Origin: Dethiosulfovibrio russensis
GTDB taxonomy: Bacteria > Synergistota > Synergistia > Synergistales > Dethiosulfovibrionaceae
Assembly (NCBI RefSeq): GCF_021568855.1
Contig: NZ_JAKGUG010000004.1
Coordinates: forward strand, 264,240 to 328,239
DNA: 64,000 nt
Direction: 5' to 3'
The stretch's first letter is position 1, and each line of letters opens with the position of its first letter. Made by a program: the position numbers and the translations under genes. Shown one piece after another: positions 1 to 6,741 of the stretch. The notes under the pieces were generated by a model. It was not told the origin of the DNA. It did not search any database and was given only the letters and a program-made list of their open reading frames with translations.

Positions 1-293
1 CCTACAGACATGCCTTCCCAGGCTCCGAAGGAGATCTCCCTCAGGTCGTCCATAACGGAGAGCTCCGGCCCACCTCGCCACCTTTCAGAGACTATTTCGG
101 CGGTTCTGAAGGCCCTTAGAAGCGGACTTACGAGACACACGTCAGGAACCCATTCGTTCAATCTGTCGGCGGTCTTTTCCGCCTGGAGCTCTCCCGTTTC
201 GTTGAGGGGTATATCCATTGAGCCCTGGTATTTAAAGGCGATGTTCCAGTCCGTCTGACCGTGGCGCAGGAGAAGAAGTTTTTTTTCGTCCAC
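1..293 (-). CDS. Histidine phosphatase family protein (phosphoglycerate-mutase-like), 3' end missing
   Basis: The first about 97 residues are in the window and the C-terminus lies off the left edge. The start is a GTG at 291-293, preceded by GGAGA about 8 bases upstream. The protein opens with a short strand and then LLRHGQTDWN, the RHG signature holding the phosphorylated His of this superfamily. Further on come the substrate-binding segments VSPLLRAFRTAEI and ISFGAWEG. These match cobalamin-phosphatase (CobC) and GpmB-type enzymes, which remove phosphate from small metabolites in the cytoplasm. The substrate cannot be told from this fragment. It lies directly downstream of a three-tRNA operon on the same strand and may be read from the tRNA promoter. 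Confidence 0.85.
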   Translation of the reverse strand, partial: MDEKKLLLLRHGQTDWNIAFKYQGSMDIPLNETGELQAEKTADRLNEWVPDVCLVSPLLRAFRTAEIVSERWRGGPELSVMDDLREISFGAWEGMSV

Positions 294-358
294 CGAGAAA
301 TCTCCTTTCGAGAGATAAAAAAAAGGCCCCCGGTCGAGACCGAGAACCCTGAGATCAC

Positions 359-434
359 TGGAGCCGGTGTGCAGATTTGAACTGCAGACCTGCGCATTAC
401 GAGTGCGCTGCTCTACCAACTGAGCTACACCGGC
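359..434 (-). tRNA. tRNA-Thr (anticodon CGU)
   Basis: A 76-base cloverleaf on the minus strand. The acceptor stem GCCGGTG pairs with CACCGGC. The anticodon loop is CTCGTAA, the T-arm carries GTTCAAATC, and CCA is encoded at 359-361. It is the last of three tRNA genes in one transcription unit (Lys, Glu, Thr). Confidence 0.97.
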
Positions 435-441
435 CAGAAAA

Positions 442-517
442 TGGCGGTCCCAGCGGGATTTGAACCCGCGTCGCCGCCGTGAAAGGGCGGTGTCCTAGAC
501 CCCTGGACGATGGGACC
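442..517 (-). tRNA. tRNA-Glu (anticodon UUC)
   Basis: A 76-base cloverleaf on the minus strand. The acceptor stem GGTCCCA pairs with TGGGACC, followed by discriminator G and encoded CCA. The anticodon loop CTTTCAC gives UUC. Spacing is 7 bases to the Thr tRNA and 3 bases to the Lys tRNA, so the three are probably cut from one precursor. Confidence 0.97.
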
Positions 518-520
518 GCT

Positions 521-596
521 TGGTGAGCCGTGTGGGATTCGAACCCACGACACCCGGATTAAAAGTCCGGTGCTCTGCCAACTGAGCTAACGGCTC
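521..596 (-). tRNA. tRNA-Lys (anticodon UUU)
   Basis: A 76-base cloverleaf on the minus strand. The acceptor stem GAGCCGT pairs with ACGGCTC and CCA is encoded at 521-523. The anticodon loop CTTTTAA gives UUU. It is the first gene of the tRNA operon and starts about 26 bases after the -10 box. Confidence 0.97.
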
Positions 597-621
597 TTCT
601 GCATTCCGGGAACGCTTGGGT

Positions 622-650
622 ATCTTACTGTCTCAGTCCGAGGTTGTCAA
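622..650 (-). promoter_or_regulatory. Promoter of the Lys-Glu-Thr tRNA operon
   Basis: On the minus strand: TTGACA, 17 bases, TAAGAT, just upstream of tRNA-Lys. The -35 is perfect and the -10 matches 4 of 6 consensus bases. The stop codon of the upstream DUF501 gene lies inside the -35 box. Confidence 0.75.
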
Positions 651-1216
651 GTGTCTGCCCTGTTTAAAAGACATCTTCCGTCGGGACAGCATATATCGGG
701 GACATTATTCCTCAGCCACTCCGCACCGGGGTGACGTCCTAAAGCCAGCCAAGACGCGACCTGAAGATGAAGGCACTTCACGGTCGGACGACTGGCAGAG
801 ACATAGCGTATGCCTCCGACTCCTCCAGATCTGATAACCTCCCAGATAGGCCTTCTGTGTAACCTCAGGAAACGTCTTTCCCCCGAAGAAATCAGCCCAA
901 GACGGAGAATCCTGTGCTCAAGCTGAAAATCCCGCCAACCTTCTCTCCTGGACAGGAGAAAATCTTCCAGGGAGGAAACTCCTCCCTGAGACTCCAGGGT
1001 CCCTAGGGATCGGCCCAGCCAGGGACAGGATAGCCAGAAGGTGGTGGGGAACGGGAATCCCTTCCTAAGAGGAAAACATCTCAGGACCTGAGGGGCACCC
1101 CAACGGCAACGGTGACCTACGCCGACGATAAAAGCAGGATCGAAATGCCTCCCTCCCATCTGACGAGAAATTATATCGATATCCCGCTTACTGGGCGAAG
1201 GGGCTCTTCCGGTCAT
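647..1216 (-). CDS. DUF501 family protein
   Basis: A protein of 189 residues. It carries the order of conserved pieces I associate with DUF501: an early GVGHRCRWGAPQV (about 32-44), a central PFPTTFWLSCPWLGR (about 55-69) followed by LESQGG, and a late VKCLHLQVASWLA (about 149-161) ending near GRHPGAEWL. Several Cys and His residues sit in these pieces, including a final CCPDGRC, which suggests metal binding (inference). The function of DUF501 is unknown. In actinobacteria the family usually sits beside ftsB/divIC and ppx. Here the start lies 5 bases after the stop of a YabR-like S1 gene, another ftsB neighbour in firmicutes, so the two are probably cotranscribed. There is no clear ribosome-binding site, which would fit coupled translation. 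Confidence 0.75.
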   Translation of the reverse strand: MTGRAPSPSKRDIDIISRQMGGRHFDPAFIVGVGHRCRWGAPQVLRCFPLRKGFPFPTTFWLSCPWLGRSLGTLESQGGVSSLEDFLLSRREGWRDFQLEHRILRLGLISSGERRFLRLHRRPIWEVIRSGGVGGIRYVSASRPTVKCLHLQVASWLALGRHPGAEWLRNNVPDICCPDGRCLLNRADT

Positions 1217-1221
1217 GAAAT

Positions 1222-1704
1222 CTAACGTCCGCCCTTCTTTCGTCCACCTCTCCCGCTCGACTTGGCACTGTTCAAGGTGGCTATCTTCTCCTCGCTTTTC
1301 TTGAGGAAACTGGAGAGCTTCCTCTCGAAATCCTCTTCCGGAGTCTTCGGGGCCGAGTTCTCCCTGGAGAAGCCTCCGGACGGGCCTCCGCCCGATCCGC
1401 CTGGTTTGCGGAAAGGAGGTCTGCTGGGACGCGCGGGAGGTTCGGACATGGCCTTGATCGACAGGTCGATACGCCCTTTGTCGTCGATCTTGATGACCTT
1501 TGCCGTGATTTCCTGCTCCGCCGAAACCACGTCGGACACGTTTTTGACGAAGTTGTGAGACAGCTGAGATATATGGACCATGGCCCTCTGTCCTGTAGAC
1601 AGACGGACGAAAGCTCCATAAGGCATAACCTGCTCAACCACTCCGGTAACTACGTCTCCCGGGCTTACCGAACTGTTCTCTTTGACATTTTTCTTTTCTT
1701 CCAT
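1222..1704 (-). CDS. S1-domain RNA-binding protein, YabR-like
   Basis: A protein of 160 residues if it starts at the second ATG (1704). That ATG has AAGGGG about 6 bases upstream, while the ATG at 1740 has no ribosome-binding site. One S1 OB-fold covers about residues 14-85 and contains GDVVTGVVEQVMPYGAFV, MVHISQLSH and GRIDLSIKA. The tail is Pro/Gly/Arg-rich and ends GRGGRKKGGR, a typical unstructured RNA-binding extension. Such proteins bind RNA or ribosomes in the cytoplasm; Bacillus YabR and YugI are close in form. The gene is followed by DUF501 with a 5-base gap. A TTGATA-type -35 and AT-rich DNA lie at 1741-1765, so it may have its own promoter, but this is weak. Confidence 0.85.
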   Translation of the reverse strand: MEEKKNVKENSSVSPGDVVTGVVEQVMPYGAFVRLSTGQRAMVHISQLSHNFVKNVSDVVSAEQEITAKVIKIDDKGRIDLSIKAMSEPPARPSRPPFRKPGGSGGGPSGGFSRENSAPKTPEEDFERKLSSFLKKSEEKIATLNSAKSSGRGGRKKGGR

Positions 1705-1760
1705 TGCGTTCCCCTTGGGGTCTCCTTTCGTATCTCTCATAATAATATAGGTAATCTATA

Positions 1761-2333
1761 TCAAATCCATTTCCACGCCAGAGGAGGTCTCTTTCCGGGA
1801 TCGGAGACGAGACACAACATCTGAGAGGAACTTCCTTGACAGGATGAATTATACCAGATATAGAGATCGCCGCTCTCTTTCTCCAGCGCACTTTTTACGA
1901 GGCAATCCTTGATTATGGGGTAATAGACGGCCATGAGATCTTTCCGTCGATCGCCGCGAAGCCAATGGACCCTGTTTCTTCGGGACGAAGGCATTCTGGC
2001 TATTACGGCCAGACCGTTCCTTGCCTCGGTTCTTTCGGTCCGAAGGTTAATGGTCCCGACCGAGACATCGAAGGAGAGGGAGGTCTTCCCTCCCCTGGCC
2101 TTGGGAGGCGAAATGAAAAGATCCAGTTTTTTACCCTTAGCTCTCAAGCCCCTCCATTGAGCACACCGCGATACGGTGAGCTTGACCGGAGATCTGAGAG
2201 GATGAACCTCTACTGATCTGTCAGCGGACGAGACGGCCACCCTGCGGGGACCTTCGGGCAAGACAGCCCTGTGGATCGATACCCTGGACAGAAACAGCCT
2301 TTTTAGACCGCTTTTTACGGAATCGAGATCCAT
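1761..2333 (-). CDS. Unrecognised protein in the fapA-downstream block (190 aa)
   Basis: I do not recognise this 190-residue protein. It is basic and mostly beta-like by appearance, with no signal peptide or membrane segment. The middle has alternating hydrophobic strands (KLDLFISPP, KTSLSFDVSVGTINL, GLAVIARM) and the end is more helical (YYPIIKDCLVKSALEK). The start ATG lies 5 bases after the stop of the preceding gene with GAGG about 5 bases upstream, so translation is probably coupled. Its place behind fliA, fapA and two other unknown genes suggests an accessory role in motility or cell-surface regulation, but nothing in the sequence proves this. It could also be a poorly conserved phylum-specific protein. 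Confidence 0.55.
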   Translation of the reverse strand: MDLDSVKSGLKRLFLSRVSIHRAVLPEGPRRVAVSSADRSVEVHPLRSPVKLTVSRCAQWRGLRAKGKKLDLFISPPKARGGKTSLSFDVSVGTINLRTERTEARNGLAVIARMPSSRRNRVHWLRGDRRKDLMAVYYPIIKDCLVKSALEKESGDLYIWYNSSCQGSSSQMLCLVSDPGKRPPLAWKWI

Positions 2334-2338
2334 GACCC

Positions 2339-2866
2339 TCAGTCCAGAGCTTCCACTGCCTTGGATATCCGATTGAATGGCTCCAGAAGCTCCATCGTCG
2401 AGGACAGATTAACCAGGAGGGATACCACCTTATCCAACACCTCCGCTTTTTCGACGGTGACGCGATAAGGTGGCCCCATCAGATCGGTCTGAACCAAGAA
2501 GGTGTTCTCTTCCGGCAGGGGGACTGTAGCCCCGGGGCTGTCCAATGGGGCTCTGGAGGTGGAGTCGATAGACGCGGACAAAGACTTGGACATACGGACC
2601 AGCGGGAGAAGAACTCGACGGTCCTCGCACACCCATATATCGGGCTTTTCCTCCACCGCCTCCAGAAGACTTCCCAGAATAACGTCCTCCTGAATATATA
2701 CGTCCAACGCTTCGCCGTAGAGGACCCTCTCCAGTTTTGTAGGCGACACCGGATCGGTATACCTGAAGTCCAAGGGTATACCTCTGTCGTCCACCACGAG
2801 CAGAGCCCCTTTGAAAACGTCTCCGTCGGCCTCTACTCTGACGTAGCCTATGCTGGATCTATCAGG
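2339..2866 (-). CDS. Unrecognised protein in the fapA-downstream block (175 aa)
   Basis: I prefer the ATG at 2866 (protein opening MPDRSSIGYVRVEADG). It overlaps the stop of the upstream small gene by a few bases, and a folded domain begins at once. GAGGG lies 11 bases upstream, a little far. A longer reading from a GTG at 2980 adds 38 acidic residues but has no ribosome-binding site. The N-terminal half looks like an alpha/beta domain (GALLVVDDRGIPLDFRY, LYGEALDVYIQEDVILGSL, DIWVCEDRRVLLPL). The C-terminal half contains PYRVTVEKAEVLDKVVSLL and a final amphipathic helix. No family is recognised. It is 5 bases from the next unknown gene. Confidence 0.6.
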   Translation of the reverse strand, partial: PDRSSIGYVRVEADGDVFKGALLVVDDRGIPLDFRYTDPVSPTKLERVLYGEALDVYIQEDVILGSLLEAVEEKPDIWVCEDRRVLLPLVRMSKSLSASIDSTSRAPLDSPGATVPLPEENTFLVQTDLMGPPYRVTVEKAEVLDKVVSLLVNLSSTMELLEPFNRISKAVEALD

Positions 2867-3161
2867 CATAGAATTCAAATCCCTCGCTTTTTTCCGATTC
2901 GTCCCCATCGTCGTCTCGGGATCCTCTTTTACCTCCACCGCCCCGTCTTCCGTTTTTTCCGGCGTCTCTGTCTCCGACACCGGGCCGCTGGGACTCGGCC
3001 GACTCCTCCCCGGTCTGGACGGAGGTGTTTTTGTGTTCGGCTTCCTCCACCGCCGCCTCGGACTGAAGGGCCTGCTGGGCCGAGGATGACGGGTCCTTAT
3101 GGTTCTGAGCGTTTTGTTCCATCTTCCAGAAAGACAGTTGATGGTCTATAGGATGTATCAT
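2862..3161 (-). CDS. Small hydrophilic unrecognised protein (99 aa) behind fapA
   Basis: A 99-residue, low-complexity, highly charged protein. It opens MIHPIDHQLSFWKMEQ, continues Gln/Ser/Glu-rich, and has a Gly/Arg stretch near residue 75. A strong AAGGAGG sits 12 bases upstream of the ATG. Between them is a three-codon reading frame (ATG CCG AGA TGA) whose stop overlaps the start. Its last codons overlap the start of the 175-residue gene. It may be a disordered adaptor or partner of FapA or of the next protein. An alternative is that it and the next frame form one protein joined by a +1 frameshift near 2985, since both frames there encode acidic hydrophilic sequence. Confidence 0.5.
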   Translation of the reverse strand: MIHPIDHQLSFWKMEQNAQNHKDPSSSAQQALQSEAAVEEAEHKNTSVQTGEESAESQRPGVGDRDAGKNGRRGGGGKRGSRDDDGDESEKSEGFEFYA

Positions 3162-3188
3162 CTCGGCATACGACCTCCTTCGGCCTCT

Positions 3189-4769
3189 CTACGGATCATA
3201 GGGCAGGGGTTTAAGCTCCCCGCCGTCATATCGGAAGGTGATGAACCGCATCTCTTCCCTCACAAGGTAGGTTATCCCCCTCATGGTTATGGACACACCG
3301 GGATAGCATGTCTCCTTGACGTTCACTTTCGGATCGGATCTGCTTCTCTCTATCTTTAACTCAACTTCCTCCAGCTCCTTGGTCCAACCGTCTATCAGGG
3401 AGCGAAGCTGGAAACTTCCTTTTGTGAGCTTGAGCATTACGGTCCTTTTTTCCGTGTCCAGTTTTCCTGCCTTCTCAATTTTTTTCAAGAAGGCTATGTT
3501 GGTGTCTATCTGGTTCAGTTTTTCCTTGTTTTCCTCTATAAGAGAGCCTAATTCGTTCTTTCTATTGGCCAGATCGGGTGAAACACCTACGTGAACCTCG
3601 GTCTTCGTTCCCATCTGGCTGCCCAGGGTAACACAGCTGACCGATATCCCGGCCTGGACCTTGCCGCCTACGATCTGCCCTTTGCCTCCCCTGCTCCCGG
3701 CGATAACGGATTTTCCCGCCGATACGTTGCTGTGCATGATGGCGTCTTTGACCTGAAGGTTTTCGTCCACGTGGATGGTCGCCTTGTCTATATAACCGGC
3801 GGTAAGGGACCCCCCGCTTCGGATGTGCCCTTTGTTTCCTCCGGAAACCCCTATTTTGATTTCCAGATCCCCGTCGTTCTCTATGACCGCTCCCTCGACG
3901 ACTCCTCCGATGGAGACGTTTCCGGAGGTCTTTATCTCGAATCCATCCCTGACGGCACCTTTTACGTCTACTGATCCGATGAAGTGGACGTTTCCGACGC
4001 TGTAATCCACGTCGCCGGGAACCACGTATACCGGCAGAACGTCCAACACGCTGCCCCTGAAGACCAGGTGCCCGTCTTGATCAGCATAGAGGGTGGTGCC
4101 GTCCTCCGATGGCCTCGTTCCATGACCGACCGGAAGTTTGCGGTCTTTGCCGTTTTTAGCCTTCACCGTTTTTCCGAACACGTTGATGCCGTTTTGTCCG
4201 TCGGTCTGAGGCACACGGGTAGCAAGAACCTGATCCTTATGGACTATGGTTACGGAGGAAAGTTCCTTGAGATCGACCTTTCCCCCCTCGTTTGTGCCTA
4301 GAGGGCGACTGCTTCCGAACTCCACTACGTATTCGACCTCGGCGTTACGGCCGTCGATAGCAGCATCGCCTCGGGCAACGTCGACCCACTGATCCGATAT
4401 GTGCCCGTCGATTATGGACTGTAGAGCCGATTCGTCTATTCCATAGATGATGTTCTTAGTTTCCAGAGCATTTTTAAGATCCGACACTTTGGGCCACGGG
4501 GCGTCTCCTTCAGGAGGTTCCACGGAGATCTTGGCGATCATCGAGTCTCTGGATATCTCGACCTTTATCTTGGCATCTTTTCTCGCCTCTCCTTGAGCGA
4601 TTCTGGTCTTTTCGCCCGGGGTCTCCAGAGCCTTTTCTACCGCGTCGGATTCGAAGTTGGAGATCCTCTCTCTGGTCAAGAAATCCAACACCTCGGCTAG
4701 GGAGACCCCTTCTTCGACCGAGAGATAAACTCCCTCCTCGGTTTTCTCTATCGTCAGTCGCTCAGACAT
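3189..4769 (-). CDS. fapA: FapA, DUF342 flagellar assembly protein A family
   Basis: A protein of 526 residues from the ATG at 4769, which has GGAGGTG 6 bases upstream; a longer frame to 4814 would overlap fliA. The core (about 200-400) is a run of short Gly-rich repeats (GNVSIGGVVEGAV, GGSLTAGYIDKATI, GKSVIAGSRGGKG), the right-handed beta-helix typical of DUF342 proteins. A charged helical region follows (about 405-480), probably a coiled coil. FapA-type proteins are often coded next to fliA in clostridia and related groups. In Vibrio a homologue affects chemotaxis or polar assembly. Its exact role here is inferred only from family and context. It is cytoplasmic, with no signal peptide. Confidence 0.85.
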   Translation of the reverse strand: MSERLTIEKTEEGVYLSVEEGVSLAEVLDFLTRERISNFESDAVEKALETPGEKTRIAQGEARKDAKIKVEISRDSMIAKISVEPPEGDAPWPKVSDLKNALETKNIIYGIDESALQSIIDGHISDQWVDVARGDAAIDGRNAEVEYVVEFGSSRPLGTNEGGKVDLKELSSVTIVHKDQVLATRVPQTDGQNGINVFGKTVKAKNGKDRKLPVGHGTRPSEDGTTLYADQDGHLVFRGSVLDVLPVYVVPGDVDYSVGNVHFIGSVDVKGAVRDGFEIKTSGNVSIGGVVEGAVIENDGDLEIKIGVSGGNKGHIRSGGSLTAGYIDKATIHVDENLQVKDAIMHSNVSAGKSVIAGSRGGKGQIVGGKVQAGISVSCVTLGSQMGTKTEVHVGVSPDLANRKNELGSLIEENKEKLNQIDTNIAFLKKIEKAGKLDTEKRTVMLKLTKGSFQLRSLIDGWTKELEEVELKIERSRSDPKVNVKETCYPGVSITMRGITYLVREEMRFITFRYDGGELKPLPYDP

Positions 4770-4810
4770 GGTACACCTCCATATCGAATCATGGCCGAGG
4801 CTGGGCTCGC

Positions 4811-5557
4811 TCACCTGGATGCCGAAAGCCTAGCCTTCAGCGAGACGATGGCCTTTCCGTGTATCTGAGAGACCCTCGACTCGGTTACACCGAGGACAAG
4901 CCCTATCTCTTTAAGGGTCATCTCCTCTAGATAGTACATGGAAAGCACCAAACGCTCCCTCTCGGAGAGGCGATTCAATGCCCCTACCACCAGATCTATC
5001 TCTTCCCGGTTCTCCAGAAACTCCTGAGCGGAGGTTCCTGTGTCGGATAGCAGATCCCCTTTTTGAACGTCCCCTTCATCCAGGGACATGACCTCGTCCA
5101 GTGAAACAACGTATCCTCTCGACGCCAGGTTAAGCATCTCCCGGTAGGTCTTGTCGTCCACGTCCATCTCCCTTTTGAGGGACTCGTCGTCGGGGGTTAT
5201 TCCCTGAATCATAAGCCGTTCTGTGGCCCTCTCCAGACGTTGCAGCTTTTCCCTACCGGTCCTGGAAAACCAATCGCATTTTCTCAGTTCGTCCAGTACA
5301 GCTCCCCTTATTCTGGGAACTGCGAAGGTCTGGAAGGAAAAGCCTCTCTCTATCTCGAATCTGTCTATAGCGTCCAAAAGGCCCATCAATCCAAAACTTA
5401 TTAGGTCTTCATAATCCAACCCCGATGGGGGGGTCACGGTCATTCGTGCCACGACGTACTTTACGAGAGGGATGTAGCGGCTTACTATCTCGTCTTTCTC
5501 GGAGGGATTCGACCGATATCTCTGCCACAGGGCCTCGTCCTCTTTGGATGGTGGCAT
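4811..5557 (-). CDS. fliA: RNA polymerase sigma factor for flagellar genes (FliA/WhiG/SigD type)
   Basis: A 248-residue sigma-70 family protein. Region 2 holds SRYIPLVKYVVARM, the GLDYEDLISFGLMGLLDAIDRF core-binding segment and FAVPRIRGAVLDELRKCDW. Region 3 follows, and region 4 has LSERERLVLSMYYLEEMTLKEIG with VLGVTESRVSQIHGKAI as the -35-reading helix-turn-helix. This is the classical FliA/WhiG layout. GAGGGGG precedes the ATG. It is the last clear motility gene of the run, as sigD is in Bacillus. No FlgM anti-sigma factor is visible in the window, so the checkpoint partner must lie elsewhere. Confidence 0.95.
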   Translation of the reverse strand: MPPSKEDEALWQRYRSNPSEKDEIVSRYIPLVKYVVARMTVTPPSGLDYEDLISFGLMGLLDAIDRFEIERGFSFQTFAVPRIRGAVLDELRKCDWFSRTGREKLQRLERATERLMIQGITPDDESLKREMDVDDKTYREMLNLASRGYVVSLDEVMSLDEGDVQKGDLLSDTGTSAQEFLENREEIDLVVGALNRLSERERLVLSMYYLEEMTLKEIGLVLGVTESRVSQIHGKAIVSLKARLSASR

Positions 5558-5611
5558 GGAATTATCCCCCTCTCGAAATCCACCGAAAGATAAGCTCGGT
5601 ATGGAACTATA

Positions 5612-6103
5612 TTATATCCCCTGTTTGCCTGTGCCCAGGGTCTTGACGATCAATATCCAGTCATCCGTAGAAAATTCTACGCTCCGCCCTTTGTTTCCTC
5701 CAGTGTCCGAGGCCACAAGTTTTATTCCCGCCGACTTCAGGTTCTTCTCTGTCTCCTCGGCGTTTCTGGTCCCCACCGCAAGAAACCCCGACTTGGATCC
5801 CGGGACGTTGAACATCTGGGATCCACCGGCCATCTTGGCCTTCAAACGCTCTTTCTTGGCACCGGCCTTCAACACCATGTCGATGAGGATGGGAACGGCT
5901 GTGTCGGCAAACTTCCCAGGCTTCGGAGTATCCTTGTCCTTTCTGCTCTCCGGCAGCATTATGTGAGCCATGGCTGCCACCTTGGCTGTCTCGTCGTAGA
6001 GAACCAGACCGATGCAGGACCCAAGGCCAAGGGAGATGAGTTTGCCGGGGTGTTTAACAAGGACCGTGTCGGCCATCCCGACGTGTTGCCCTTTTTCCAT
6101 CAA
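5612..6103 (-). CDS. cheD: Chemoreceptor glutamine deamidase CheD
   Basis: A 163-residue CheD. The catalytic Cys is in GLGSCIGLVLYD (about Cys30) and the catalytic His in AMAHIMLP (about His47). Later blocks include KAKMAGGSQMF and AVGTRNAE. It deamidates specific glutamines in chemoreceptors and, in Bacillus, binds CheC to stimulate CheY-P dephosphorylation. The start overlaps the cheC stop by 4 bases, so the CheC-CheD pair is translationally coupled. Length and motifs are normal for the family. Confidence 0.95.
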   Translation of the reverse strand: MMEKGQHVGMADTVLVKHPGKLISLGLGSCIGLVLYDETAKVAAMAHIMLPESRKDKDTPKPGKFADTAVPILIDMVLKAGAKKERLKAKMAGGSQMFNVPGSKSGFLAVGTRNAEETEKNLKSAGIKLVASDTGGNKGRSVEFSTDDWILIVKTLGTGKQGI

Positions 6104-6726
6104 AGCACCCCCAGTTTGGAGAGAAGGATCTCGAGAGCGCCGGGATCGGGGACCATCATTATGTTTCCCTTGATATCAGCTCCCTCCTGTTCCAACTTCA
6201 AGGTAGTGTTTACCAAAAGGGCCAGTTCGCCGGATTGGGCAAAGATGGATGCGACGAACTCCAATATGGCCCCCAGCATATCGTGGGCCACTCCCGGCAC
6301 CGAGATAGAAAGGGAGTCCGACCCTATCATACGGCTAACCGCATTAAGAAATGAACTCAAGATTATGTTCCCGAGCTCGCTGAGGGCGCTGTCCCTCATC
6401 TCCTGGGGAAAGTCCCTTCCGTCCGTGTCCATTCTGGAGACGAACATGGCGTCCACCATCCCCTGGGCTGCTTCCTCGTCCTGTATAAAAATCAGGTTGC
6501 AGGGGAAGGCTCCCTCCGCATGGGTATAGACTGCGGCAACCAGGTCCTCCGGAGGACCGAAATGCTCGGATACCTCGTAAATCGACACGAGCTCCACCCT
6601 GGGAACCCCCATATCAACCGGCTGAGCCAACATATCGGAGAGAGCTGTAGCGGCGTTACCCGCGCCTATATTTACAACTTCTCTTATAGCGTCAAGATGC
6701 AACGGACTGAAATCGGTATACTCCAT
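6100..6726 (-). CDS. cheC: CheY-P phosphatase CheC
   Basis: A 208-residue CheC. Both active-site repeats of the family are intact: DAIREVVNIGAGNA near the N-terminus and SALSELGNIILSSF in the middle. Each keeps the E-x-x-N pair that dephosphorylates CheY-P. It works in the cytoplasm with CheD to adjust the chemotaxis signal. This matters here because the FliY of this cluster seems to have lost the same residues, leaving CheC as the likely main phosphatase. It lies 15 bases downstream of cheA and overlaps cheD. Confidence 0.95.
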   Translation of the reverse strand: MEYTDFSPLHLDAIREVVNIGAGNAATALSDMLAQPVDMGVPRVELVSIYEVSEHFGPPEDLVAAVYTHAEGAFPCNLIFIQDEEAAQGMVDAMFVSRMDTDGRDFPQEMRDSALSELGNIILSSFLNAVSRMIGSDSLSISVPGVAHDMLGAILEFVASIFAQSGELALLVNTTLKLEQEGADIKGNIMMVPDPGALEILLSKLGVL

Positions 6727-6741
6727 CGTCCCTATCTACTC

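Noticed and set aside
597..1221. A possible structured RNA (several hairpins between the tRNA operon and the S1 gene, and a TATAAT at about 1170)
   Set aside because: I tried RNase P, tmRNA, SRP and 6S RNA patterns without success. The minus-strand frame matches the DUF501 pattern over its whole length, so a protein gene explains the region better.
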